The notes beneath the pieces were generated by a model. That model was not told the DNA's origin and did not search any database. It saw nothing but the letters and a program-made list of their open reading frames with translations. 64,000 nucleotides of DNA from Paenibacillus sp. FSL H8-0048 (GTDB lineage Bacteria > Bacillota > Bacilli > Paenibacillales > Paenibacillaceae), in the NCBI RefSeq assembly GCF_038002825.1, contig NZ_JBBODF010000001.1, forward strand, positions 1,426,001-1,490,000, read 5' to 3'. A program made the position numbers and the translations under genes. Shown here piece after piece: positions 1 to 7,661 of this stretch (positions are counted from its first letter, which is position 1; every line of letters starts with the position of its first letter).

Positions 1-294
1 AAGCTGCTGGTTTCAAGCGCTTTTGAAGAGGGACAGCTGGAGAACTGCATTGTATTCACTACCGAATATTATTGGCACTGGGACCTCAAGGGGAGCGGCC
101 TTAGTGTATGGGAGTACCGCCAGATGATGGAGAAGCTGATGAAGACGGTAGATATGGTGTGGTATGCCACCGATGACCCGGAGATCTGCTCGCATCCGGC
201 CAATTGCCTTATGGTGCGTATGGGCCGGGATGTGCCGCTGTCCTCCCGCGAGACCTTCGACCGGGTGCGCTTCAGACAGCGGTTTATGTATTAA
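1..294 (+). CDS. C-terminal part of an unrecognised protein
   Basis: The reading frame is open from the first base of the window and ends at TAA (292-294), giving the last 97 residues of a protein whose start lies outside. The visible part is mixed alpha/beta in character, rich in Met, Trp and Arg, with no signal peptide or membrane segment. It contains the stretches EYYWHWDLKG and RFRQRFMY at the end. I do not recognise the family. Codon use looks like that of the neighbouring chromosome genes, so it is probably a real gene. It runs convergently towards mtnN. Confidence 0.6.
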   Translation, partial: KLLVSSAFEEGQLENCIVFTTEYYWHWDLKGSGLSVWEYRQMMEKLMKTVDMVWYATDDPEICSHPANCLMVRMGRDVPLSSRETFDRVRFRQRFMY

Positions 295-315
295 TTCAGG
301 CGGCCTGCCTGCAGG

Positions 316-1011
316 TTACATAACCTTAAGCATATGCTCCAGAATGGCATGCGAATGCTGCGAGGCCGTTACGGTGAACTCACTGTAATTCATATGGGCT
401 GAGCCGTCTGCTTTGTCTGACATGGAACGTACGATTACAAAAGGGACCCCGTTCATATAGCAGACCTGGGCGACCGCCGCGCCCTCCATCTCTGCGCAGG
501 CCCCGCCCAGCTGCTCACGCAGCTTAGCTACGGACGCCCTGCTGGCAATGAATTGATCCCCGGACAGCACGATGCCTGTTACAGACTTCTGCCCCAGCTC
601 TTGACAGGCCTCTTCTGCTAACTTCACCAGTAGCGGATCTGCCTGGAAGACAGAGATCTCCTGATACGGAATCACCCCTCTGGCATAGCCAAGCGCTGTA
701 ACATCCATATCATGCTGAATGCAGGAGGATGAAATAACAATATCCCCGATGTTCAGCTCAGGATGCAGCGCTCCTGCTACTCCTGTGAACAGCACCTGCT
801 CAACGTCGAAGCTGTCCAGCAGAATCTGGGTAGTTACGGCGGCGTTCACCTTCCCTACCCCTGATTTGCAGACCACGGCTGCCTTCCCGAACACTGTCCC
901 TGCATAAAAGGTAATTCCGGCCTTCACTGTGGTCTGCCGATTCTCCATCTTTTCCAGCAGCAGCTTGATTTCTTCATCCATTGCACCAATCAGACCCAGA
1001 ACACCGCTCAT
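316..1011 (-). CDS. mtnN: 5'-methylthioadenosine/S-adenosylhomocysteine nucleosidase
   Basis: This enzyme hydrolyses methylthioadenosine and S-adenosylhomocysteine to adenine and a thioribose sugar, in cytoplasmic methionine salvage and recycling of the activated methyl cycle. The 231 residues match the usual family length. Seen: the N-terminal GAMDEEI motif with the catalytic Glu, FTGVAGAL in the nucleoside-phosphorylase fold, AEMEGAAVAQV with the substrate-binding Glu, and MSDKADG with the catalytic Asp. A GGGGGAT ribosome site sits just before the ATG. It lies downstream of ccpA in the same direction, but a terminator separates them, so it probably has its own promoter. Confidence 0.95.
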   Translation of the reverse strand: MSGVLGLIGAMDEEIKLLLEKMENRQTTVKAGITFYAGTVFGKAAVVCKSGVGKVNAAVTTQILLDSFDVEQVLFTGVAGALHPELNIGDIVISSSCIQHDMDVTALGYARGVIPYQEISVFQADPLLVKLAEEACQELGQKSVTGIVLSGDQFIASRASVAKLREQLGGACAEMEGAAVAQVCYMNGVPFVIVRSMSDKADGSAHMNYSEFTVTASQHSHAILEHMLKVM

Positions 1012-1043
1012 TTCATATCCCCCTTGAACTTTATGCCCGCAAA

Positions 1044-1067
1044 CATAAAAAGCTCCCGAAGGAGCTT
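1044..1067 (-). terminator. Rho-independent terminator of ccpA
   Basis: Inverted repeat AAGCTCC-cgaa-GGAGCTT at 1050-1067, followed on the minus strand by a T-run. It lies about 40 bp after the ccpA stop codon. Confidence 0.8.
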
Positions 1068-1105
1068 CTTATGAAACCTATATTCACGAGCTAAACATAC
1101 TAATT

Positions 1106-2116
1106 TTATTTGTTGACATGGTTGACAGATAGACGAAGAATGGTCTCATGCGGCAAAATAACCCGCGGATTCTCAACCGTCTCCTTCTTCATCAGCTTCG
1201 TCAGCAGTCTCATCGCTACAGCACCGAGATCATACATGGGCTGTGCTACAGTAGTGAGGAGCGGACGAACCATCGAAGCCATCCGGATGTTGTCTACACT
1301 GATAATCGAGAAGTCATCCGGCACCTTGAGGCCTTCATCCTGGATGCTGTGAATGGCGCCAATCGCCATCTCATCAGTAGCGGCAAAGATAGCCGTCGGC
1401 TTCTTCTTCAGACCCAGGAAGTACTTCATAGCTTCGACACCGGATTCGTAACGATAGTTACCGATGCGTACCAGATCCTCCTGATACTCGATACCTGCCG
1501 CCTCCAGCGCCTTCTTGTAGCCGTGGAACCGGGCATACCCGTTCGCAGGGTCCTGCAGTGTGCCGCTGATCATGGCGATCTCACGGTGTCCATGGCGGAT
1601 CAGCGTATTCACTGCATCAAATGCAGCCGTCTCGTGGTCGATATCCACGGATGGATACGTCCCCTTCTCATCGCGGGTCGCACAGAGCACGATAGGCACA
1701 GCAGAGGTCTGGAACGCCTGAATATGCTCTTCCGTAACGGTTCCGCCCATGAACAGCAGCCCGTCCACCTGCTTCTCAAGCAGTGTGTTAATGACACGAA
1801 TCTCTTTCTCTTTGCGCTTGTCAGCGTTGCAGAGAATAATGTTGTAATGATACATATTGGCAATATCTTCAATCCCGCGTGCAATTTCCGCAAAAATCGA
1901 GTTTGAGATATCAGGGATAACAACCCCTACGGTTGTCGTTTTCTTGCTGGCGAGACCTCTCGCCACAGCATTCGGACGATAGCCCAAACGCTCAATCGCT
2001 TCAAAAACCTTCTTCCGGGTCTGCGGTTTCACGTTGGGGTTATTATTCACAACCCGTGATACCGTAGCCATAGATACGCCTGCTTCTCGAGCTACATCGT
2101 AAATGGTTACCGTCAA
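1106..2116 (-). CDS. ccpA: Catabolite control protein A
   Basis: LacI/GalR-family global regulator of carbon catabolite repression. With HPr-Ser46-P it binds cre sites. The 336 residues are full length. Seen: an N-terminal helix-turn-helix ([20 protein letters not shown]), the hinge helix with [11 protein letters not shown], and the periplasmic-binding-protein-like core. The N-terminal half is very close in wording to known CcpA proteins. The start is TTG at 2116, supported by GGAGAG eight bases upstream; no ATG fits. A good promoter and a cre-like palindrome lie upstream, which suggests autoregulation (inference). Confidence 0.95.
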   Translation of the reverse strand: MTVTIYDVAREAGVSMATVSRVVNNNPNVKPQTRKKVFEAIERLGYRPNAVARGLASKKTTTVGVVIPDISNSIFAEIARGIEDIANMYHYNIILCNADKRKEKEIRVINTLLEKQVDGLLFMGGTVTEEHIQAFQTSAVPIVLCATRDEKGTYPSVDIDHETAAFDAVNTLIRHGHREIAMISGTLQDPANGYARFHGYKKALEAAGIEYQEDLVRIGNYRYESGVEAMKYFLGLKKKPTAIFAATDEMAIGAIHSIQDEGLKVPDDFSIISVDNIRMASMVRPLLTTVAQPMYDLGAVAMRLLTKLMKKETVENPRVILPHETILRLSVNHVNK

Positions 2117-2164
2117 ATTACTCTCTCCATTGCGATAAATTTTATCGTTCGACTAATTAAAATT

Positions 2165-2208
2165 ATGATACGACACTTTGTACAATTGTGCAATGATAAC
2201 GCTTCATT
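2165..2208 (-). promoter_or_regulatory. ccpA promoter with adjacent cre-like site
   Basis: Minus strand: -35 TTGCAC (2188-2193), 17-bp spacer, -10 TATCAT (2165-2170). Immediately upstream (2193-2208) is TGAAGCGTTATCAT, which resembles a cre palindrome but is one base short of the 14-bp consensus. The rest of 2209-2434 holds no gene that I can support; it is AT-rich leader with no clear hairpin. Confidence 0.55.
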
Positions 2209-2434
2209 TTCCTTTCAAAATTTCTTTCAAAGGTTGAAACGCCAGTTCTGGCGCGGCTTTAACGCCTTCCGCCAATTCCTGATTCTCCAATAGCTTCCAG
2301 TTGAAAGCCCTTAAAATTTCAATAATTCCGTATGCTTTCTCTATCGTATCAAAAAGCGCGTGAAAAATCCAACATTCGCTGAAAGTTTTTCATTGTTTTT
2401 GCAGACTTTTTTTCAAAATGTCAAAAAATGCTCT

Positions 2435-2872
2435 TTATTTGGCACTTTCTGCCGATTGGGCAGTCAACTGGGAGAGCCGCAGACCGATCTCTTCCATCCA
2501 CTTCTTGTCGGACAGATCCGCCGCCGTGCGGTATACATCCAGCAGCAGATCAATCCGGCTCTGCATAGCCTTGCGGATAGCCTCCTCCAGTTCCGGCAAG
2601 CCGCCGGCAAACAAGCCCGCAGAAAGCGTATCCTTCAGCACACTGGCCCACTCATTGCGGTCCGCAAAGGACAGATGCAGCTTGCCCGCAGGGCGCTCTC
2701 CAAGCTCCCGGATCAGCAGACCCAGGTCACGCTTAATCGCCGTCAAGGGCTCATAGCGGGCGCATTGCCCGCAGGTATATACAGGGACATGAGTAATTTT
2801 GATCTTCGCACTATAAATTAGCGTATGCATATGTATGGTCATGACCCCGCCGCAGCCGCAAGACTTCTTCAT
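2435..2872 (-). CDS. Small zinc-finger-like conserved protein
   Basis: 145 residues from the ATG at 2872, chosen because AAGGA lies seven bases upstream; a GTG start nine codons earlier has only a weak site. The N-terminus holds C-G-C near residues 5-7 and CGQC near 34-37, two cysteine pairs that could bind a metal, similar in layout to the zinc-ribbon of YgiT/MqsA-type antitoxins. The rest is a helical, charged domain with no known motif. No membrane segment. The function is not recognised. It is transcribed towards ccpA, with no obvious terminator between. Confidence 0.65.
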   Translation of the reverse strand: MKKSCGCGGVMTIHMHTLIYSAKIKITHVPVYTCGQCARYEPLTAIKRDLGLLIRELGERPAGKLHLSFADRNEWASVLKDTLSAGLFAGGLPELEEAIRKAMQSRIDLLLDVYRTAADLSDKKWMEEIGLRLSQLTAQSAESAK

Positions 2873-3105
2873 TAATTGTTCCTTATACATCTCCCACACC
2901 TCAGAATGATCTTTTAAAAACGCATAGTATTGGCTTTTCCCTATTCTAGTATTCTACCTCATTCCCCTGAATCCCTGCTAGTTAGCATATCATGTTTTAA
3001 TTGGTAATAGTTTTAGTATTTTCCATATCGAAATGTGACTTCAACTGTCTCTTTTGATAGAATGACATAGATATCAGGAAGTTAAGCCGAAGGGAGCTGT
3101 ACAGA

Positions 3106-3630
3106 ATGAGACTATCTGGTAAAAAAGTGATTGCGCTGGTGGACGATGAATTTGAAGATCTTGAGCTGTGGTATCCCGTATACCGCGTCCGCGAGGAAGG
3201 GGCCGAGGTTCATTTGGCCGGCCTTGAGAAGGGGAAGACGTATGTCGGCAAATACGGCGTTCCGGCCACTGCTGAATACAGCTGGGACGAGCTGAAGGCA
3301 GCCGACTATGACGGCATCCTTGTTCCCGGAGGCTGGGCTCCCGACAAAATCCGCCGGTACAGCGCAGTGCTGAAGCTGGTGCAGGATTTCAATACTGCGA
3401 AGAAGCCGATTGGCCAGATCTGCCATGCCGGCTGGGTCTTAATCTCCGCCAAAATTCTTGAAGGTGTAACAGTCACCTCCACACCGGGTATCCGTGATGA
3501 TATGGAGAACGCCGGGGCTATCTGGAAGGATGAGCCTGTCGTTGTGGACGGCCACATCATCTCCGCACGCCGCCCGCCGGACCTGCCGCCATACGGCAAA
3601 GCGTTCTGCGATGCGCTGGCCGGTGAATAA
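3106..3630 (+). CDS. DJ-1/PfpI family protein
   Basis: 174-residue cytoplasmic protein of the class I glutamine amidotransferase-like (DJ-1/PfpI/YhbO) superfamily. Seen: the acidic DDEFEDLE loop near residues 13-20, ILVPGGWAPD near 71-80, and the nucleophile elbow QICHAGW with Cys106-His107, the diagnostic pair of the PfpI branch. Members act as stress-related deglycases, hydratases or putative proteases; which of these applies cannot be told from sequence. AAGGGAG precedes the ATG. It is a single-gene unit closed by a strong terminator. Confidence 0.88.
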   Translation: MRLSGKKVIALVDDEFEDLELWYPVYRVREEGAEVHLAGLEKGKTYVGKYGVPATAEYSWDELKAADYDGILVPGGWAPDKIRRYSAVLKLVQDFNTAKKPIGQICHAGWVLISAKILEGVTVTSTPGIRDDMENAGAIWKDEPVVVDGHIISARRPPDLPPYGKAFCDALAGE

Positions 3631-3658
3631 CAGGCAGCATGATATCTGATATAAACAC

Positions 3659-3697
3659 AAGCCCTGCCCTGTCGTCTGACAGGATTCAGGGCTTTTT
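3659..3697 (+). terminator. Terminator of the PfpI-family gene
   Basis: AAGCCCTG (3659-3666) pairs with CAGGGCTT (3687-3694), followed by a T-run. It also separates the gene from the convergent DUF4179 gene. Confidence 0.85.
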
Positions 3698-3714
3698 GCC
3701 GCTTTTAAAGGGGA

Positions 3715-5118
3715 TTAGCGGATAGGAACGGACAGCTTCTCTTTGATCAGGGCAGGATACGCCTCAATGGTGAACGTCAGCGGCTGCGGATATTTATTAC
3801 TTCCCAGACCTTTGTAATACATGTGAGGGATTGACTTCGCATTCTCCGGCTCCGTGCGCTGCGGAATATCGATATCAAACTTTTCTGCTGAATGAACTGT
3901 ACCTGCTCCATCGGTAAATGTTTGCCCCAGCCTAAAGTCATTGTAGATACTGTTGTTCTTTGCCTGAGAATCATATTCCAGCACCATCGTGGAGCCCTTC
4001 TCCGTGTTATGAATGGACATTTGCAAATTCTGATCCGGAGCCTTGATAATTTGTTGCTTATCCGTATCAATTACTAATTGGGTTGCCTTCTTATCCAGCG
4101 CCAGAATTCCATTGATTTGCAGCTGGAGTGATTGTGCCAGGCGGCTGTCGTTCGCAAATATCAGTGTGCCCCCACTGTCTGTAAAGTCGGCGGCGCGTAA
4201 ATCCAGATACGTATAGTCACCGCTGCCACCTGCTAAGAAACCCGGTTTGTATATGGAGAAGATCTGTTTGGAGTTCAGCGGGCCGCAGGTATAGTCCAGA
4301 TAAATGCCGGAGGCGGCCAGATAGACCTCATTGATTTTAATTTTCTGACCTTCTATTTCCAGTGTTTTGTCTACATGTACGGTTTCTCCTGCCTTGGCGA
4401 GCTGCTCCCGGTCCAGCGGAAGAGCTACAGACAATTTAGAGAGAGGGCTATCTGCTGAAACTGGAGTGAACTGCTTGTACTTCCCAAGCTCCAGCTCAAA
4501 CGTAATTTGATCAGGAAGAGCTCCCGCACCACTCTCCCACTGCCTTACTTCATAACCGTAGGTTATACGATTTGGGGAAATTGAGTTCCCCGGCCCCCTG
4601 CTTGTATTCAAAGGGTTTGCAGCAGCTCCAGTAAGCTGCATAAGTTCAACTCCGGCATTCTCGCCAGTCTTATTCTGCAATGAGTATAAAATGATAATCC
4701 CCTTCTGATCCGCAGCAATTCCATCTACAGTCAGGACAAATCCGTTCTGCTCCGCGGTAACACCAGTGATGCGCTGTACAAGGCCAGCCTCGATTGCCGA
4801 AGATACTGTGGAATGTCTTACTGCCAGATTATACTTTTCAAACACCCCATTGCTTGGAAGTAATACTGCCTGATCCGGAGCAGCTCCCTGTGTCTTCAAC
4901 ACCCCGCCTGCCCGGGGAAAAGAGAACAACAGTACTAGTCCAAGTACTGCCGCCGCTGCGGCCAGAGCATAACGCTTCCTAAGTGACATAGAGCTTCTTC
5001 TGGAACGCGTTATTCCTCTGCGGATTGCCGTATTCAGCCTCATTTCCGGGACCTCCTCGGCTTCCGCCGACAGACTGTGGTAGTACTCCTTCAGCAGCTC
5101 TTCTTCTGTCTTGACCAT
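3715..5118 (-). CDS. DUF4179-type membrane protein, probable anti-sigma factor
   Basis: 467 residues. Residues 1-48 are a cytoplasmic acidic-then-basic segment (TEEELLKEYYHSL, SRRSS), residues about 50-67 form one membrane helix, and the rest is a large extracellular beta-rich domain as in DUF4179 proteins. Its ATG lies one base after the stop of the ECF sigma gene, and its ribosome site GGGGGA is inside that gene's 3' end, so the two are translationally coupled. That arrangement is typical of sigma/anti-sigma pairs; the anti-sigma role is inferred from it. The signal sensed is unknown. Confidence 0.8.
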   Translation of the reverse strand: MVKTEEELLKEYYHSLSAEAEEVPEMRLNTAIRRGITRSRRSSMSLRKRYALAAAAAVLGLVLLFSFPRAGGVLKTQGAAPDQAVLLPSNGVFEKYNLAVRHSTVSSAIEAGLVQRITGVTAEQNGFVLTVDGIAADQKGIIILYSLQNKTGENAGVELMQLTGAAANPLNTSRGPGNSISPNRITYGYEVRQWESGAGALPDQITFELELGKYKQFTPVSADSPLSKLSVALPLDREQLAKAGETVHVDKTLEIEGQKIKINEVYLAASGIYLDYTCGPLNSKQIFSIYKPGFLAGGSGDYTYLDLRAADFTDSGGTLIFANDSRLAQSLQLQINGILALDKKATQLVIDTDKQQIIKAPDQNLQMSIHNTEKGSTMVLEYDSQAKNNSIYNDFRLGQTFTDGAGTVHSAEKFDIDIPQRTEPENAKSIPHMYYKGLGSNKYPQPLTFTIEAYPALIKEKLSVPIR

Positions 5119-5119
5119 G

Positions 5120-5644
5120 CTATAGTCCCCCTTTGATTTTCATCTTGTCGCGCAATTGCTTAAGCCCCTTATTCAGCCAGGTCTTGACCGTTCCTTCCGG
5201 CTTGCCCAGCACCTCGGCAATTTCCGTCAGTGTCATATCCCGGTAGTACTTCAGGACAAGCACCTGACGGTACTTCGGCTTCACTGCTTCCAGAGCCCGC
5301 TCCATATCCAGCTTACGGTCACTGGTCATCTCCTGCAGTCCAGCGCTTGCCTGTTCCGGCACAGGAGCGGCCAGCCGCTTCCTGCGTTTCAGTTCATCCT
5401 TGCAGCAGTTGATCAGAATCCGGGTCAGCCAGGGTGCGAACCGGTCCTCATCCTTCAGACTCCCGCGCTTGACCCAGGCCCGGTATGTAGTTTCCTGAAC
5501 CATTTCAAGTGCCTCCGCCTCGCTGCGCAAGTAACTGTACGCAATGCTGTAGAGTATTTTCTTCTGTTCCAGTACCCGGCTGATGAACAGCTGCTCCTGT
5601 TCATTCAAGCGGCGCACCTGCTCGCCTTCCCACGTATGTTCCAT
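5120..5644 (-). CDS. ECF-type sigma-70 family RNA polymerase sigma factor
   Basis: 174 residues with region 2 at about 25-90 (SIAYSYLRSEAEALEMVQET, RAW, WLTRILINCCKDELKRRKR) and region 4 at about 110-170 (YRQVLVLKYYRDMTLTEIAEVLG, GTVKTWLNKGLKQLRDK). It directs polymerase to a small regulon, probably under control of the coupled DUF4179 protein. The ATG at 5644 has its purine-rich site 13 bases away; a GTG at 5617 with GGAAGG seven bases upstream is an alternative start that would shorten the protein by nine residues. Confidence 0.92.
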   Translation of the reverse strand: MEHTWEGEQVRRLNEQEQLFISRVLEQKKILYSIAYSYLRSEAEALEMVQETTYRAWVKRGSLKDEDRFAPWLTRILINCCKDELKRRKRLAAPVPEQASAGLQEMTSDRKLDMERALEAVKPKYRQVLVLKYYRDMTLTEIAEVLGKPEGTVKTWLNKGLKQLRDKMKIKGGL

Positions 5645-5789
5645 CGAGGCTTAGTATCCCCCTTCTTTTTTTGACTTCTGTATATACTGACTGTCCAGCA
5701 GTCCAAACGGTTTTGCTTTTTGGGCGAATGATGCTGTTGCACATGAATTCAGCTGCAATACAGCCATGGATGATTCGCACCCCTTTACA

Positions 5790-5834
5790 GCAAAAAGCCC
5801 GGTGTGTATGGCCCCTTGACCTTCACCGGACTTT
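5790..5834 (-). terminator. Terminator of the PTS operon
   Basis: On the minus strand AAAG-CCGGTG pairs with CACCGG-CTTT across a loop of about 20 bases, followed by TTTTT. It lies 60-105 bp after the ptsI stop codon. Confidence 0.8.
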
Positions 5835-5894
5835 ATATCGATGTTCCTGTTCACCTTGTCTTTGTTCCGCCGATAACATTCGGCCGCTAGAAGG

Positions 5895-7661
5895 CTATGA
5901 CGTCTTCTCTTTGGAGTCTCCGCCGGCACCCAGCGGAAATCCGCTCCGACCTACAAAAGCAGTAAGCTGCTCCTCTGTCTCCGAGCTGGTGCGGTTGCGG
6001 AAGCAGACCTTCGCAATCTCCCTGGCTTCAGAAGCCAGGGTGTTGAGCGTACGGTGCTTCACCTTCAGCAAGGCTTGCGGCGACATGCTCAGCACACTGA
6101 TCCCCAGCTCCAGCCAGAGCGGCAGTGAGCGCTCGTCTGCGGCCATCTCGCCGCAGACACTGACATCAATGCCTGCGCTGCGTGCCGCATCCACCGTCAT
6201 GCGGATCATGCGCAGCACTCCCGGATGGTACGGATGATACATATGGGCGATCTGCTCATTCATCCGGTCCACAGCCAGTACATACTGCACCAGATCATTC
6301 GTGCCGATACTGAAGAAGTCCACTTCCTCTGCCAGCAGGTCGGCAATCATCACTGCGGCCGGAACCTCAATCATTATACCTACTTTCATGTCGCGGTTAT
6401 ACGGTACTCCCCGGCTGTCCAGCTCGCTTTTCACCTCGTTCAGCACCGCTTTGGCCGCCTGCAGCTCTTCGACCGAAGAGATCATCGGGAACATCATCCG
6501 CACATTGCCGTAATGACTGGCCCGCAGAATGGCTGTAATCTGGGTTTTGAACATATCCTTGCGGTCCAGGCTGATCCGGATGGCCCGGTAGCCAAGAAAC
6601 GGGTTCTGCTCCTCCGGCAGCTGGAAGTAATCCAGATGCTTGTCTCCCCCGATATCAAGCGTACGGATGACCACGGTCTCCTTGCCGACTTTTTCCGCGA
6701 CCAGCTTATAGACTTCGAACTGCTCCTCCTCTGTCGGAAAAGAGCTGCGGTCCATGTACAGAAACTCTGTACGGAACAGCCCCACTCCCTCGGCCCCGTA
6801 TTTCAGCGCCATATTCAGCTCCTTCACGGAACTGATATTGCCAGCCAGCCGCAGAGACACCCCGTCCTTCGTCACCGCTTCCACGGTTGCCAGCAGCTCC
6901 AATTGCTCCCGCTTCCGCTGCTGCTTCGCGCGTCTGGTGTTGAAATCAAGCAGTGTGGATTCATCCGGATGAATCATGACCGCCCCGGTCTCCCCATCGA
7001 GCACCAGCATGTCCCCTGTCTGGATAGGAGTCAGGATCTTGTTCTCCAGGCCCGCCACCAGCGGAATGCCGAGCGCACGGGCCATGATGGAGGAATGCGA
7101 GGTTTTGCCGCCCATCATCGTCGCTATGCCCAGCACATACGCCGGATTCAAATGCGCCAGCTGTGAGGGGGACAGCTCCTTCGCTACCAGGATGTACGGC
7201 TGGGTATCCGACGGCAGTGTAACCTCAGGCGCACCCAGGAGATGCTTCAGCAGGCGGTTGCCGACATCCTTGATATCCACCGCACGCTCCTTCATATATT
7301 CATCGTCGAGCAAATCGAACATCGCCACGAAGTGGTCGATCGCTTCCTTGACCGCCACCTCGGCTGCCTTGTATTGGCGTTCGATAATGCCGCGGATTTC
7401 GCTCATGAACACCGGATCATCCAGGATCGCCAGATGGGCATCGAAAATACTCGATTCCTCCGGTCCGACGACCTCGCGGAATTCTTTTTTGATAAACTCG
7501 ATTTCGTCCTTGGAGGTCCGAATGCCTTCGTACAACCGTTCGAACTCCTTCGCCAGATCCACCGGATTCACCTGGGTGTCCGGCAGACTCCATTCCCAGT
7601 TCGGCAGGACAAAGGCCTTCCCGATGGCAACACCTGCTGCGGCGCCTATGCCTTGTATCAT
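5895..7661 (-). CDS. ptsI: Phosphoenolpyruvate-protein phosphotransferase (PTS Enzyme I)
   Basis: Enzyme I takes phosphate from PEP and passes it to HPr, the first step for all PTS sugars. It is 588 residues long and lacks only a few residues against common Enzyme I length. Seen: GGKTSHSSIMARALGIP with the phosphorylated His at residue 189, the PEP-binding C-terminal barrel with GIMIEVPAA and SIGTNDLVQY, and SVCGEMAAD with the catalytic Cys near 502. Its start overlaps the end of the EIICBA gene by four bases (ATGA), so the two form an operon. No HPr gene is present in the window, so HPr must be encoded elsewhere. Confidence 0.96.
   Translation of the reverse strand: MIQGIGAAAGVAIGKAFVLPNWEWSLPDTQVNPVDLAKEFERLYEGIRTSKDEIEFIKKEFREVVGPEESSIFDAHLAILDDPVFMSEIRGIIERQYKAAEVAVKEAIDHFVAMFDLLDDEYMKERAVDIKDVGNRLLKHLLGAPEVTLPSDTQPYILVAKELSPSQLAHLNPAYVLGIATMMGGKTSHSSIMARALGIPLVAGLENKILTPIQTGDMLVLDGETGAVMIHPDESTLLDFNTRRAKQQRKREQLELLATVEAVTKDGVSLRLAGNISSVKELNMALKYGAEGVGLFRTEFLYMDRSSFPTEEEQFEVYKLVAEKVGKETVVIRTLDIGGDKHLDYFQLPEEQNPFLGYRAIRISLDRKDMFKTQITAILRASHYGNVRMMFPMISSVEELQAAKAVLNEVKSELDSRGVPYNRDMKVGIMIEVPAAVMIADLLAEEVDFFSIGTNDLVQYVLAVDRMNEQIAHMYHPYHPGVLRMIRMTVDAARSAGIDVSVCGEMAADERSLPLWLELGISVLSMSPQALLKVKHRTLNTLASEAREIAKVCFRNRTSSETEEQLTAFVGRSGFPLGAGGDSKEKTS

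Noticed and set aside
2360..2821. Plus-strand frames opposite the zinc-finger-like gene
   Set aside because: They mirror the minus-strand gene in another frame and lack ribosome sites.
5651..5929. 92-codon minus-strand frame between ptsI and the sigma factor gene
   Set aside because: It contains the ptsI terminator and overlaps the ptsI 3' end, has atypical composition and no ribosome site.
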